Assembly (NCBI RefSeq): GCF_910580175.1
Contig: NZ_CAJTXD010000005.1
Coordinates: forward strand, 140,275-204,274
From: an uncultured Alistipes sp.
GTDB taxonomy: Bacteria; Bacteroidota; Bacteroidia; Bacteroidales; Rikenellaceae
Length of the DNA: 64,000 nt
Direction of reading: 5' to 3'
Shown here: positions 8,474-17,467 of the stretch, piece by piece
Numbering within the stretch: position 1 is the stretch's first letter
Layout of the letters: every line of letters begins with the position of its first letter
Translations under genes and position numbers: made by a program
Notes under the pieces: model-generated
Databases searched by the model: none
What the model was told of the DNA's origin: nothing
What the model saw: the letters and a program-made list of their open reading frames with translations, nothing else

Positions 8474-10786
8474 CTATTGCAGACTGGTGTAACTGCCATC
8501 GGCATTCTGGGCCTCGACAATATCCTGCACCAGATAATGAGCATAGACCTCGAAATTGGTATAAAGCTGCTGGGGATCGAGCGTCTTCAAAGCTGCATCG
8601 GCAGCATTGGCGGGATCGAGACCGAACAAAGTCTCGTAATAGTCGGGAATGCCGTCGCCGTCGGTATCCTTGATCCGGTCGATCTCCTCCTGGGTGGCCG
8701 TGAGCACAGGATAGCCGCCCTTGTCCGAGGGAGAATCGATGATGCCATACCAGCTCTTGTTGCCTCCGGCATTCTCGCCCGACGTGCCGGTGCCGTTCTT
8801 CACGTCGGCCAAAACGCGACGGTCGGCCGCATCCTGACGAAGCGAAGCACCGCAATACTGCACCATCCGGTCGAAAGCCCCCTGGGCCGAGTGGGTCGTA
8901 ACACTGCAAGGCGTGCCGTCGGCCAAAACGGGATAGTTCTTTTCGGCCCACGTCCAAACCGCTACGAAATTAGGCGCCAGGCTCCCCTTGGTCGTACCCC
9001 AAGCCATGCCCTGCGTGTTGTCGGCCGTGATGCGCGGGCCGATCTGCTTGTCGCTATCCGACGAAGCGACCGAAGTGTCGAGCACATTGCTGTTGTTACC
9101 CAAATAGATATTCGGATTGCCCTCGACCCACTTGCCTTTCTCGGCGAGTTTATTGCCGTCGTAATAAGTATCGGCCACGAAGAACTCCTTGCGTTTTTTG
9201 ATCACATTGGCGCCGCCCGTAGAAGTCGGGCCGCAACCCAGATACGATGCAGGCCCCCATTTGTAGTAGTTGCCCACGAAATTCATCGTGATGCCCACAC
9301 CGCCGTAAGCACCGAAGTTGCAGAAGTTGTAAACCACATTGTTGCGGAAATCCAACATGCGATCCGCAGTCTTGATCCCATTGGCCGTAGCATTGGCGTC
9401 GGGATCGACCGAATCGCTGTAACGCTCGGGGCCTTCCAGACGCGGGTTGCGCGAGTCGTGGTGGGCCAGAATATTGTGGTGGAACGAAGCCGGAGCACCG
9501 CCCCAGATACCGCCGTAACCATGCGAACCCTTACCGTGGTTGCCGTTGCGCAACGATTCATACATCAGGCACCACTGCATGGTCATATTCTTCATGACAT
9601 AGAACGACGCGCACTCGTCGGAACTCCACGACATGGAGCAATGGTCGAGAATGATATTCTTCCACCCGCGCGAACCGATGGCGTCCAGACCGTCGGCCGC
9701 TGCGCCGTCATCTTTGGGGTTGGCTTTCTGGTTGTCGCCCGGACGGAAACGCATATAACGGACAATCACGTTATTCGCCGAAATGGACAACTGCTTGTTG
9801 CACAAGCAGACACCCTCCCCCGGAGCGGTCTGGCCCAGGATGGTAATGTTGCCCGTGTTGATCTTGAGATCGGAATTGAGGATGATGTCGCCGGCCACGT
9901 CGAACACGACGATGCGCGGCTCCTTGCACTTCTGCACGATCCAACGGATCGATCCCTGGTTGTTCTCGTCGTCCTCAAGCGTAGTGACGTGATAAACCTT
10001 ACCGCCGCGGCCGCCCGTAGTATACATGCCAGCACCCTCGGCACCGGGGAAAGCACGGATTACTCCGTCCTGCTCGGAGGCGGGGAACTTGAACGCAACC
10101 GGAGCACCGGGATCGGGCGTCTCGGTTTCCGAAGCGGTCTTGACCGTCAACTCCTCGGAAAACTCCGAATCGGCGTAGAGTTCCGAATCGCCTGCCAACG
10201 CCTGCACAGCGAACCGATATTCGGTGGCGGCCTCCAACTCTCCGATCTCGACCGAAAGTTCGGTCGTCTCGTCGCTCTTGACAACGGTTTGATCAACGAC
10301 CTTGGTCAAGCGGTAAGCGTATTTCGCAGCACCGGCGACCTTGGCCCACTCCAAGGTAACCGAAGAAACCGCAGCTGCCGTCTGCTGAGGAACGGGCACG
10401 TCGAGACCGGCCTTTTCGCTCTGACCGGGCGCCAAAGTTTCGGTCGAGAGATAAGCCGAATACTCCGAAGCGATGCCGCTGGCACCGCAAGCCTGCACGC
10501 GGAAACGGTAGGAAGTCGACGCAACAAGCCCCGATACGGTAACCTGGGGTTCGGCGACCGTATTGGTAAAGAGCGTGCGGCCGTCGCCCGTAGTGAACTG
10601 ATAATGATAATCCTTAGCGCCTTCCACGACGTTCCAGACGAACGACAGCGCACTATCATTGCGCGCCATGCACTTCACATCGGTCGGAACGGCCAGCGCA
10701 GCATCGATATCGTCGTCGGAACACCCGGCCACGTCTGTTGCGCAAACCAGCGCAAAAGCAAAAAACAAGATTTTTTTCATGGACAT
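8474..10786 (-). CDS. PL1-family pectate lyase with two FN3 domains, lipoprotein
   Basis: This is probably a surface-exposed pectate lyase that cleaves de-esterified homogalacturonan by beta-elimination. The signal peptide ends VAGC followed by SDDD, a lipoprotein with an acidic stretch after the Cys that in Bacteroidetes favours surface export. Two fibronectin type III modules occupy about residues 33-220 (PTDVKCMARNDSALSFVW; YRFRVQA; YRFAVQA). The PL1 beta-helix begins near residue 245 (AFPGAEGAGMYTTGGRGG) and includes RFRPGDNQ, LDAIGSRGWKNIILDHCS and WSSDE. Near the C-terminus DTDGDGIPDYYE is a calcium-loop motif. Start is MSMKK, with a second Met two codons later. It follows GH28 after 21 bp. 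Substrate preference within pectin is not visible. Confidence 0.9.
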   Translation of the reverse strand: MSMKKILFFAFALVCATDVAGCSDDDIDAALAVPTDVKCMARNDSALSFVWNVVEGAKDYHYQFTTGDGRTLFTNTVAEPQVTVSGLVASTSYRFRVQACGASGIASEYSAYLSTETLAPGQSEKAGLDVPVPQQTAAAVSSVTLEWAKVAGAAKYAYRLTKVVDQTVVKSDETTELSVEIGELEAATEYRFAVQALAGDSELYADSEFSEELTVKTASETETPDPGAPVAFKFPASEQDGVIRAFPGAEGAGMYTTGGRGGKVYHVTTLEDDENNQGSIRWIVQKCKEPRIVVFDVAGDIILNSDLKINTGNITILGQTAPGEGVCLCNKQLSISANNVIVRYMRFRPGDNQKANPKDDGAAADGLDAIGSRGWKNIILDHCSMSWSSDECASFYVMKNMTMQWCLMYESLRNGNHGKGSHGYGGIWGGAPASFHHNILAHHDSRNPRLEGPERYSDSVDPDANATANGIKTADRMLDFRNNVVYNFCNFGAYGGVGITMNFVGNYYKWGPASYLGCGPTSTGGANVIKKRKEFFVADTYYDGNKLAEKGKWVEGNPNIYLGNNSNVLDTSVASSDSDKQIGPRITADNTQGMAWGTTKGSLAPNFVAVWTWAEKNYPVLADGTPCSVTTHSAQGAFDRMVQYCGASLRQDAADRRVLADVKNGTGTSGENAGGNKSWYGIIDSPSDKGGYPVLTATQEEIDRIKDTDGDGIPDYYETLFGLDPANAADAALKTLDPQQLYTNFEVYAHYLVQDIVEAQNADGSYTSLQ

Positions 10787-10807
10787 TCAGGTATTGGTTT
10801 TTAGGTT

Positions 10808-12487
10808 TTATTCGAATTCGACGGCCTTAGCAGCCCCTTTGGACAGCGAAGAATTGGCAGCCGTAATTTCGGCAGAGCGGATCACTACATCGCGGTTGCG
10901 GCTGCCGGTAGCCGAGAAAGCGCACTTCAAGTCGGCGGGGCACGAGAAATTCTCGGCCCGGAAATCTTTCACGTTGTTGATCATCAAGGCCGGCCCCTTG
11001 ACGGGAACGACCGTGACGTCGCGCAATACGACATCGGTCGACTCGTTGATCTGAGCACCCGTCGTAGCATAGATCCATGCTTTCTCGACCGTCACGCGCT
11101 CGACGTTCATCTCGGGCAAACCGTTGAAATACATAGCCCGACGGGCACCGCGGCACCAGATGTTGCGGATGTGGATGTCGCGGAAAACCGGAGTGGTCTC
11201 GTCGACAGGCTTCAGCGCCATGTCGGTAGGTTCGGCGTCATCTCCGTCGGCAAGCGCCTCGGAAGCGGACTTGCCGCCATAGAAAAGGTCGAAAAGCAAC
11301 GCCTCCTGGGCGATATTGTTCATGGCAATATTTTCGATGTGGATGTTCTCCACCACACCGCCGCGGCCGCGCGTAGACTTGAAACGCAAACCGACATCGG
11401 TACCCGAGAACGTACAATTGGACACCAGAACATTCTTCACGCCGCCCGACATTTCGCTGCCGACGACGAAACCGCCGTGGCCGTGGAAGACGATGCAATT
11501 ATCTACATAGATGTTCTCGCACGGAATGCCGCGGTCGCGTCCGGCCTTGTCTTTGCCGCTCTTGATGCAGATGCCGTCATCGCCGACATCGAGGTTGGAA
11601 TTGGTCATGATGACATTCTTGCACGACTCGATGTCGATGCCGTCGCCATTCTGGGCGTAGTCGGGACAACGCACCGTAATATTGTTGACGATCAGATTGG
11701 TGCACATGGCCGGATGGATGTTCCAACAAGGCGAGTTCTGGAAAGTGACGTCTTCGAGCAGAACGTTTTCGCAATGGTGGATAGCGATCATTACCGGACG
11801 CAGGAAATCTTTCATCTTCTCGAAATCCTCACGCGTTTTAGCCCATGTGGAGACATTCTGATCAGAACCCGAAGTAGCACCGAACTTGAAACTCTCCGAC
11901 GGATACCATGTCTTGCCGTCGTCGGAGAGGATGCCGCCGCTGCGGACTTTGGAGCGCCATTGTCCCTCGGTAAGTTTACCCATCTTGACAGCGCGCCACG
12001 CATCGCCGTTTCCGTCGATGACGCCGTGACCCGTGATGGCCACGTTCTTGACGTCTACGGCCGAAATAGGAGACTGGCAACGCCACGTATTCAAGCCCTC
12101 GAAAGTGATCTGCACGAGCGGATAGAGCGACTTGTCATCGCTGAAAACGATCATGGCGTTGCGGTCGAGGTGCAGTTCGATGTTATCCTTCAGTACGATA
12201 GGACCGGTATACCACACGCCCGCGGGCACAACGACACGACCGCCGCCCTGCTGCGCAAGGGCATCGATCGCTGCGGCGAATGCCTCGGTAGCCAACGTAT
12301 GGCCGTCGCCCACGCCGCCGAAGTCGGCAACGCTTACCGAGCGTGCGGGAATCGCAGGTCGCGGCACATCGGGCATGTCGAAAGGCATGTCGGCCGGCAA
12401 GGCACCGACCCGGGAGGAGGAAGGTGCGCAACATGCGGATGCGAGCGCCGCAAAGGCCAACGGGAACAAGAGATTTCTGAAATTCAT
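10808..12487 (-). CDS. GH28 polygalacturonase, lipoprotein
   Basis: GH28 enzymes hydrolyse alpha-1,4 bonds between galacturonate residues in pectin. The 559-residue protein has a lipoprotein signal (AFAALASAC), a Pectate_lyase_3-like start (VADFGGVGDG) and the complete GH28 active-site set: NGDGID near residue 281, GDDGIC near 301 and GHGG near 335, followed by LRFKS, the RIK-equivalent. The catalytic Asp residues are intact. The locus setting with PL1, CE8/CE12 and GH105 supports pectin as substrate. A -7 box 49 bp upstream suggests that transcription can start here. Exo- versus endo-action cannot be told from sequence alone; the cell-anchored form slightly favours exo-action. Confidence 0.94.
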   Translation of the reverse strand: MNFRNLLFPLAFAALASACCAPSSSRVGALPADMPFDMPDVPRPAIPARSVSVADFGGVGDGHTLATEAFAAAIDALAQQGGGRVVVPAGVWYTGPIVLKDNIELHLDRNAMIVFSDDKSLYPLVQITFEGLNTWRCQSPISAVDVKNVAITGHGVIDGNGDAWRAVKMGKLTEGQWRSKVRSGGILSDDGKTWYPSESFKFGATSGSDQNVSTWAKTREDFEKMKDFLRPVMIAIHHCENVLLEDVTFQNSPCWNIHPAMCTNLIVNNITVRCPDYAQNGDGIDIESCKNVIMTNSNLDVGDDGICIKSGKDKAGRDRGIPCENIYVDNCIVFHGHGGFVVGSEMSGGVKNVLVSNCTFSGTDVGLRFKSTRGRGGVVENIHIENIAMNNIAQEALLFDLFYGGKSASEALADGDDAEPTDMALKPVDETTPVFRDIHIRNIWCRGARRAMYFNGLPEMNVERVTVEKAWIYATTGAQINESTDVVLRDVTVVPVKGPALMINNVKDFRAENFSCPADLKCAFSATGSRNRDVVIRSAEITAANSSLSKGAAKAVEFE

Positions 12488-12535
12488 AAATTCGTCAATT
12501 TATCGGTTTTTGTAATTTTTATCGGTTGAACCATA

Positions 12536-12543
12536 CAAATGTA
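12536..12543 (-). promoter_or_regulatory. -7 box (TACATTTG) upstream of the GH28 gene
   Basis: The minus strand reads TACATTTG, a full match to TAnnTTTG, in the 156-bp gap between the DUF4861 gene and the GH28 start. No clear -33 element is present at normal spacing. It suggests a second transcription start within the pectin locus. Confidence 0.5.
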
Positions 12544-12643
12544 CAACGACGTAATTGAGAGAATTGGGATTTTTTGACGCAATGCAAGGATTTTTCGCCG
12601 CCCGCCGCTGCACGACACCGGCTGCCCGTCCTACCGGAAACGC

Positions 12644-13894
12644 CTAATTCAACCGCTCGACGGTCACTTCTGCATAGGGGCGGCTGCCCGCACGGGCCGT
12701 TCGGGGTGCTACGCACTCGGTTTCGAACGTCTGCAAATCGTCGTTCTGCCCATCGTCCCAATCGAGGAAGCCGCTCTTGCGCCACCCCATGACGAACCAA
12801 TAGTCGATGCGCCCGCCGACAGGACGCAGCTGGCAAAGGTAACTGCCCGCATCGTCGATCTGTGAAACCACCTGCCGGGCCGGCAGCCAGGCGGCCAGGC
12901 CGACCGTCTCGCGCTCCCATCTGAGCGTATCGTTCTCGGGAAAGTCGCACCCCACGGTCTGCAACAGATAACTATCGTTGTCGCGCACGATGCGGATTCG
13001 GTTGTCGCGAATCTTCATCACGCCGGTAGCCAACTCCAGTTCGTCGACGCCCTCGCCCTCGATGAAATTCTCGACTTTGACGACCGAACCGCCGCCGTAG
13101 AGAATATAACGCGAGGTCATGTCGATTTCGCGGCCGCCATAGTTCCACCCCTCGACCCGCATGTCGACCACCGTACGCAAAGGGCCATAGGCCCGGATCG
13201 TCGCTTCGCGGCGCCGCATATCGACGATGTGTTCCATACGGCGCTTGACGGGATTCCACCCCTTGAGCGCCCCGATGGAAACCGTGCCGAAGACACGCAG
13301 GTTGTCGTGGCCGTAACCGGCGGCGAGCTGCTCGTCGGAGGGATACCACATCGTCTCGCGCAACTCCAGACGCGGCTGTCTCTTGCCGTAGGTGTCGATG
13401 CTCTGCTTCTTGTCGAAATAGATGCGGTAAGCTGCGTATTCCGACTCGAAAGCGGGGCCGTGGTGGTGCAACTTGCGGTACATGTCGTCCTTGAGAGAGG
13501 AGAGCTGCGATTTTTCAGTCAAGGTCTTGTCGGGATTCTTCCACCACATCTGGGCATTGACCAAGGGCTTGTAATCATGCGCGACCTCCTTGGTCGAATA
13601 ATCGACCCGCACATCCGCCCGCTCGCCGGGCTGCATATCGACCGGGAAGACCAGTTCGTCGAACACACCATCGCCGTCGAGGTCGTCCAACTGCGACGGA
13701 ATCTCGGTGCGGCCGTGCCGCGCATCCAACAAATAGACCGTAGCACCCTTGGCCTCGGCAGGAACATCGCGCACGACGGCCCATGTCGGGCCGCTGCCGG
13801 AAGAAATCGAGAGCCGATAATGCACCTTGGTGGTTTTTGCGCCCGCAGCGCCGCATGCCATGCACGCCGCCAGCATCAAGAAAAGATGTTTCAT
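12644..13894 (-). CDS. DUF4861-like secreted protein of the pectin locus
   Basis: This is a 416-residue secreted protein with a signal peptide (MLAACMACGAAGA). It resembles DUF4861 proteins, which recur in Bacteroidetes pectin loci and lack an established activity. Visible motifs: DLDGDGVFDELVFPVD (an Asp-rich loop), AQMWWKNPDKTLTEKSQ, YAAYRIYFDKKQSIDTYGK, LRVFGTVSIGALKGWNPVK and VMGWRKSGFLDWDDGQND. The second half reads as beta-sandwich-like segments (ATIRAYGPLRTVVDMRVEGW). It begins 15 bp after the esterase gene, so the two are one transcript. No catalytic motif of a known CAZy family was recognised; a sugar-binding or new hydrolase role is possible. Family call moderate, function unknown. 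Confidence 0.75.
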   Translation of the reverse strand: MKHLFLMLAACMACGAAGAKTTKVHYRLSISSGSGPTWAVVRDVPAEAKGATVYLLDARHGRTEIPSQLDDLDGDGVFDELVFPVDMQPGERADVRVDYSTKEVAHDYKPLVNAQMWWKNPDKTLTEKSQLSSLKDDMYRKLHHHGPAFESEYAAYRIYFDKKQSIDTYGKRQPRLELRETMWYPSDEQLAAGYGHDNLRVFGTVSIGALKGWNPVKRRMEHIVDMRRREATIRAYGPLRTVVDMRVEGWNYGGREIDMTSRYILYGGGSVVKVENFIEGEGVDELELATGVMKIRDNRIRIVRDNDSYLLQTVGCDFPENDTLRWERETVGLAAWLPARQVVSQIDDAGSYLCQLRPVGGRIDYWFVMGWRKSGFLDWDDGQNDDLQTFETECVAPRTARAGSRPYAEVTVERLN

Positions 13895-13909
13895 TCTAAA
13901 TTATAATGT

Positions 13910-15301
13910 TTATTCGGTTTCTTCGATCAAGGTCTCGATCGTACGCTCCAACTCCTCGCGCGAACGAATCGCCCCGACAGGCAGCCCATCGGCGAAACTC
14001 TGCAACGCCTCCTCGGGCAAGAGTTCCACCGCCGACTCATCGGCCTGCGAAAGATCGAGACCCAAGGTCGCAGCAAAAAACTCGTAGACCGCACGCCGCT
14101 TGTTGGGGCCATAATCGTGGCGTTCGTCGGGCAGATGGACATTGCGCACCTCTGCGGCCGCATCGTAAAACGCCCATATGCGCTGCAAGAACGGATATTC
14201 CAATTCGGGATAGCTCGCCGTCCAGTCGCCGCCGTCGCTCACGGTCAGCACGGGACGCGGCGCCATGACGGCGGACAGCAATTCGGGCGTACAACTTCCT
14301 CCCCCGGCCAGAGTCACGGGGCGCCCGCTTTCGCAAGGGCATCCGCCGTCGAAATGCGACACAAGATGCACCACTGGAGCCAAGGCGGCGAAACGCCCGT
14401 CGACGAGCGCCAACAATAACGTATGGGTCGCCCCGCCCGAACCTCCGGTGGCCGCCATGCGGGTCGTGTCGATGTCCCGGCGCGATGCGACGATCCAATC
14501 GGTAACGGCTTTCGACCACAACACCTGCAGCTGCATAGCATGCTGCCCCGTATGGGCTTCGCGGCCGATCTGCCGCTCGGAATCGCCCCACCCTACGATG
14601 TCCATATCGACCGCCACAGCGCCCATGCGGGCGAAAACGGCCATCCTCGCCTGCTGATCGGGACGATAACGCCCGCCGGGCCAATGTCCTGCCGGCGAAA
14701 CGATCAACGGATGACGGCCGCGGGCGAGCGGCGCGTAGATCGTACCGCAGACATACAACCCGGGCAATGTTTCGAGCGCATAATTCTGCGTGGCATACCC
14801 GTCATGCGGCACCCTCCGCCCCAGGCGCACGTCGGGATGCGCAACGAGTCCCCGAACGAACGGTTCGAGCGCCAAAGCCTCCCTGGCCCCAGCGAGCAGT
14901 GCCTCCCGGCGATTTTCCCAGCTCTCGCGATCAGCATATTGCGCCGACAACCAAGCCAACAACTTCTTGCCGTCGGCCGGCGTGCGACGGTAGTATTCAT
15001 AGGGCTGCACGGTAATCTTCGACCCGCCGCTCCACACTAAATCGAGCGGATGCAACAAGTTGTCGAGGGTCTCTTCGAGAGAATAGGGCCGCACCCGGAA
15101 GTCGCCGAACGCCGCACGCACGGTGTCGGGCGCGAAACGCTTGCAACGAATGTCGACCCCGAACCGTTTTTCGACCATCTCCAGCATCTCGGCAAGCGAC
15201 CGGTCGGCGGGATGCGGCGGCCGGGCAACGGCGATCATCCTGCCGGCGATGCACAAGCAGAAGGCCCAACAAACGAACAATATATAACGCTGCGATTTCA
15301 T
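13910..15301 (-). CDS. Secreted alpha/beta-hydrolase esterase with N-terminal STN-like domain
   Basis: This is a 463-residue secreted protein (signal peptide about residues 1-26) with two modules. Residues about 33-100 resemble an STN/DUF4974 domain, as found in secretins and TonB-linked receptors (AEMLEMVEKRFGVDIRC; YSLEETLDNLLHPLDLVW; SKITVQPY). Residues about 115-440 are an alpha/beta-hydrolase with nucleophile motif GGSGG (AATGGSGGATH), a plausible acid in VSDGGDW and a catalytic His in DERHDYGPNKR. It resembles acetyl-xylan-esterase/dienelactone-hydrolase-like proteins, so removal of acetyl groups from pectin is the best guess. It is the first gene of the minus-strand pectin string and has a perfect -7 box upstream. 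The substrate is not determined. Confidence 0.8.
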   Translation of the reverse strand: MKSQRYILFVCWAFCLCIAGRMIAVARPPHPADRSLAEMLEMVEKRFGVDIRCKRFAPDTVRAAFGDFRVRPYSLEETLDNLLHPLDLVWSGGSKITVQPYEYYRRTPADGKKLLAWLSAQYADRESWENRREALLAGAREALALEPFVRGLVAHPDVRLGRRVPHDGYATQNYALETLPGLYVCGTIYAPLARGRHPLIVSPAGHWPGGRYRPDQQARMAVFARMGAVAVDMDIVGWGDSERQIGREAHTGQHAMQLQVLWSKAVTDWIVASRRDIDTTRMAATGGSGGATHTLLLALVDGRFAALAPVVHLVSHFDGGCPCESGRPVTLAGGGSCTPELLSAVMAPRPVLTVSDGGDWTASYPELEYPFLQRIWAFYDAAAEVRNVHLPDERHDYGPNKRRAVYEFFAATLGLDLSQADESAVELLPEEALQSFADGLPVGAIRSREELERTIETLIEETE

Positions 15302-15324
15302 CCGAAAGTCGATTTGCAGAGATA

Positions 15325-15332
15325 CAAATATA
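15325..15332 (-). promoter_or_regulatory. -7 box (TATATTTG) for the esterase-DUF4861 transcript
   Basis: The minus strand reads TATATTTG 23 bp before the esterase start, a perfect TAnnTTTG. The predicted transcript would have only a short leader. It is divergent from the tRNA promoter 42 bp away. Confidence 0.6.
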
Positions 15333-15351
15333 GAAATTTTGAAGGCATTTC

Positions 15352-15382
15352 TTTGTCGTTTGCCAAAAAGATTCTATATTTG
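15352..15382 (+). promoter_or_regulatory. Promoter of tRNA-Ser (-33 TTTG, -7 TATATTTG)
   Basis: TTTG at 15352-15355 and TATATTTG at 15375-15382 are separated by 19 bp, an excellent match to the Bacteroidetes housekeeping promoter. The tRNA begins 37 bp after the -7 box. Confidence 0.8.
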
Positions 15383-15419
15383 CACACCTTTTGACGCACT
15401 CGGGCGCGCCGAGGTGACC

Positions 15420-15511
15420 GGAGAGATGGGTGAGTGGCTGAAACCACCGGTTTGCTAAACCGACGTACGGAGTAATCCGTACCACGAGTTCGAATCTCGT
15501 TCTCTCCGCCA
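15420..15511 (+). tRNA. tRNA-Ser (anticodon GCT)
   Basis: A 92-nt class II tRNA with encoded CCA. The acceptor stem GGAGAGA pairs with TCTCTCC, the discriminator is G, and the D arm contains GTGAGTGGCTGAAACCAC. The anticodon loop TTGCTAA gives GCT (15454-15456), reading AGC/AGU. The long variable arm forms TACGG...CCGTA, and the T arm is ACGAG-TTCGAAT-CTCGT. The long variable arm and anticodon agree on serine. Confidence 0.97.
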
Positions 15512-15530
15512 AAAACAGAATTCAGCCGAC

Positions 15531-15563
15531 AGACTGCAAACATAAGTTTGCAGTCTTTTTTTT
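15531..15563 (+). terminator. Intrinsic terminator of tRNA-Ser
   Basis: An 11-bp perfect stem (AGACTGCAAAC at 15531-15541, GTTTGCAGTCT at 15546-15556) with loop ATAA runs into eight T (15556-15563). It lies 20 bp after the tRNA 3' end. Confidence 0.93.
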
Positions 15564-15678
15564 CTGGCGCGCCCCACTACATCCGCCCGGCACCGGAAAG
15601 CAACAATGCTTTCATGCTCGCCGGCACTTTTGTTCACGACACGGAAATCTCTGCACAGTAATTGCATCGGAAATTCGC

Positions 15679-16893
15679 ATGCAGACAGATTTCCGAAAAA
15701 CCCTTTGTATCCTGCTTTTAGGGATCGGCTGCGGCACCGCCGCGGCACAAACTCCCAGCGCCGATTCGCTCTCCCGGCCGCATCTGGGCGCCCTCGCAAT
15801 CGGCAAGGGCATAACCTACCGGTCGCCGGGCGACGGGTTCTCGCTGACGATGCGGCTGCGCATGCAAAACCTCGTGGCGCTGTCGTTCGACCGCAGGTTC
15901 ACGCTGGATGAAATCGAAGCACGCATCAAACGGCTGCAAGCCAAGTTCGACGGCCACATCTACTCGCCGCGCCTGACCTACGCCATTCAACTGGGATTCA
16001 CGGGCCACGCAGCCAATGCACGCAGCAACTCCAACATCGTCGCCGACGCCATCCTCTACTACCGGCCATCGGCCGCCTGGAGCTTCGGGCTGGGACAGAC
16101 GAAAATCCAAGCCAACCGCGCGCAAATCACGTCATCGGGCTTGTTGCAGTTCGTCGACCGCAGCATCGTAAACGGCGAATTCAACGCCGACCGCGATTTC
16201 GGACTTTTCGTCCGCTACGACCTGCCCTGCGACGACGGATTCGCCTTCTCGGTCAAAAGCTCCGTGACGTTAGGCGAAGGCCGCAACTGGGGCCGTTCGC
16301 CCAACGGAGGGCTGGTCTACACGCGGCGTCTGGAGCTTTATCCGCTGGGGCGATTCAAGAAGAAAGGCGAGTCATCGGAGGGCGACCTGGCCCACGAAGA
16401 ACGAGTGAAGATCATGGTAGCCGGCGCTTACTCTTACAACCGCAAGGCCATGCGCACGCACGGCCAACACGGCGATCTGCTGCCCGACGGCGCGACACGC
16501 AACCTGCACAACTGGTACGCCGACTTCCTGCTGAAATACCGGGGTTTCTCGTTCTGCGCCGACTTCATGGGGCGCACCTGCTCCGACCCGGTTTTCGACG
16601 ACGAAGACCGCACATGGATCTACACAGGCTGGGGCTTCAACGTCCAAGCCGGCCACATGATCGGCAAAAAATGGGAAACCTCCCTGCGTCACTCGATGCT
16701 TTTCCCGCAAACCGAAGTGCAGGCCCGGGCAGGTTATCGCCGTCGCTCACAAACGACTGCGGCCGTTTCGCGCTACATCGTCGGCCATGCGCTGAAAGTA
16801 CAGGCCGACATCTCCTACAACCATCGCAGCCGCGCCGCAAAAACCGACTACCCGCGCTGGCTGTTCGCCCTTCAACTGGAAATGGGATTCTGA
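15679..16893 (+). CDS. OprO/OprP-like outer membrane porin
   Basis: This 404-residue beta-barrel protein resembles phosphate-selective porins O and P. The signal peptide is about residues 1-23 (LLLGIGCGTAAAQ). Strand-like segments alternate through the length and the protein ends with an aromatic residue (LEMGF), the outer-membrane insertion signature. FSLTMRLRMQNLVAL, GHIYSPRLTYAIQLGF and FNADRDFGLFVRYDLP match the OprP pattern. It stands alone between the tRNA-Ser terminator and a convergent exonuclease gene. A weak -7-like element (CACTTTTG, 15625-15632) lies 46 bp upstream. Selectivity for phosphate cannot be read from the sequence; in Bacteroidetes this family is often of unknown substrate. 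Confidence 0.85.
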   Translation: MQTDFRKTLCILLLGIGCGTAAAQTPSADSLSRPHLGALAIGKGITYRSPGDGFSLTMRLRMQNLVALSFDRRFTLDEIEARIKRLQAKFDGHIYSPRLTYAIQLGFTGHAANARSNSNIVADAILYYRPSAAWSFGLGQTKIQANRAQITSSGLLQFVDRSIVNGEFNADRDFGLFVRYDLPCDDGFAFSVKSSVTLGEGRNWGRSPNGGLVYTRRLELYPLGRFKKKGESSEGDLAHEERVKIMVAGAYSYNRKAMRTHGQHGDLLPDGATRNLHNWYADFLLKYRGFSFCADFMGRTCSDPVFDDEDRTWIYTGWGFNVQAGHMIGKKWETSLRHSMLFPQTEVQARAGYRRRSQTTAAVSRYIVGHALKVQADISYNHRSRAAKTDYPRWLFALQLEMGF

Positions 16894-16972
16894 ATCCGGA
16901 AAATATTGCAGCCCGGAGTGCGAGGGCCAATCCGGACAAAAACCTGCCGATACTCCTCCGCAGGCAGTGAGG

Positions 16973-17467
16973 TCAAAGGATTTTCAGCGCGATCTGTGCG
17001 CATGCCTCGGCATCGGCCAAGGCATGGTGGTGATGCTGCAAATCGTAACCGCAGGCAGCCGCCACGGTATGCAGCTGATGGTTGGGCAGCTGCCGCCCGA
17101 AATAGCGACGCGATGCCCGGCAGGTGCAAAAGAACTCATAGCCCGGCCACGGCATGTCGTAGAGGTCGAACGCGGCACGCAGACACCCCTCGTCGAACGG
17201 CGCGTTGTGCGCCACCAAAGGCAACCCCTCGATGCGCGGCACCAGCCGGCACCACACCTCCTCGAACTCGGGAGCCTCGTCGGTGTCGGCGCATGTCAGC
17301 CCATGGATCGCCGTGGTAAAGGGGCTATAATAGTTGGGGCGCGGACGAATCAAACTATAAAACGAATCGACCGTTTCGCCGCCGCGCACCACGACAGCCC
17401 CCACCGAACAGACACTGGCGCGGTGGCGGTTGGCCGTCTCGAAATCGATGGCAACGAAGTCGGTCAT
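16973..17467 (-). CDS. DnaQ-like 3'-5' exonuclease
   Basis: A 164-residue exonuclease of the DEDDh superfamily (DNA polymerase III epsilon-like). The motifs are complete: FVAIDFETA (Exo I, DxE), HNAPFDEGCLR (Exo II) and HHALADAEAC (Exo III, HxxxxD). No other domain is present, so this is a stand-alone exonuclease. The start ATG overlaps the guaA stop by one base (TGATG), which sets the start and indicates translational coupling. A longer in-frame reading extends into guaA but is not needed. Likely role in DNA or RNA end trimming; the physiological substrate is unknown. Confidence 0.9.
   Translation of the reverse strand: MTDFVAIDFETANRHRASVCSVGAVVVRGGETVDSFYSLIRPRPNYYSPFTTAIHGLTCADTDEAPEFEEVWCRLVPRIEGLPLVAHNAPFDEGCLRAAFDLYDMPWPGYEFFCTCRASRRYFGRQLPNHQLHTVAAACGYDLQHHHHALADAEACAQIALKIL

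Noticed and set aside
8477..10804. 775-codon plus-strand frame opposite the PL1 gene
   Set aside because: Mirror frame created by codon bias; no recognisable domain, while PL1 and FN3 motifs are clear on the other strand.
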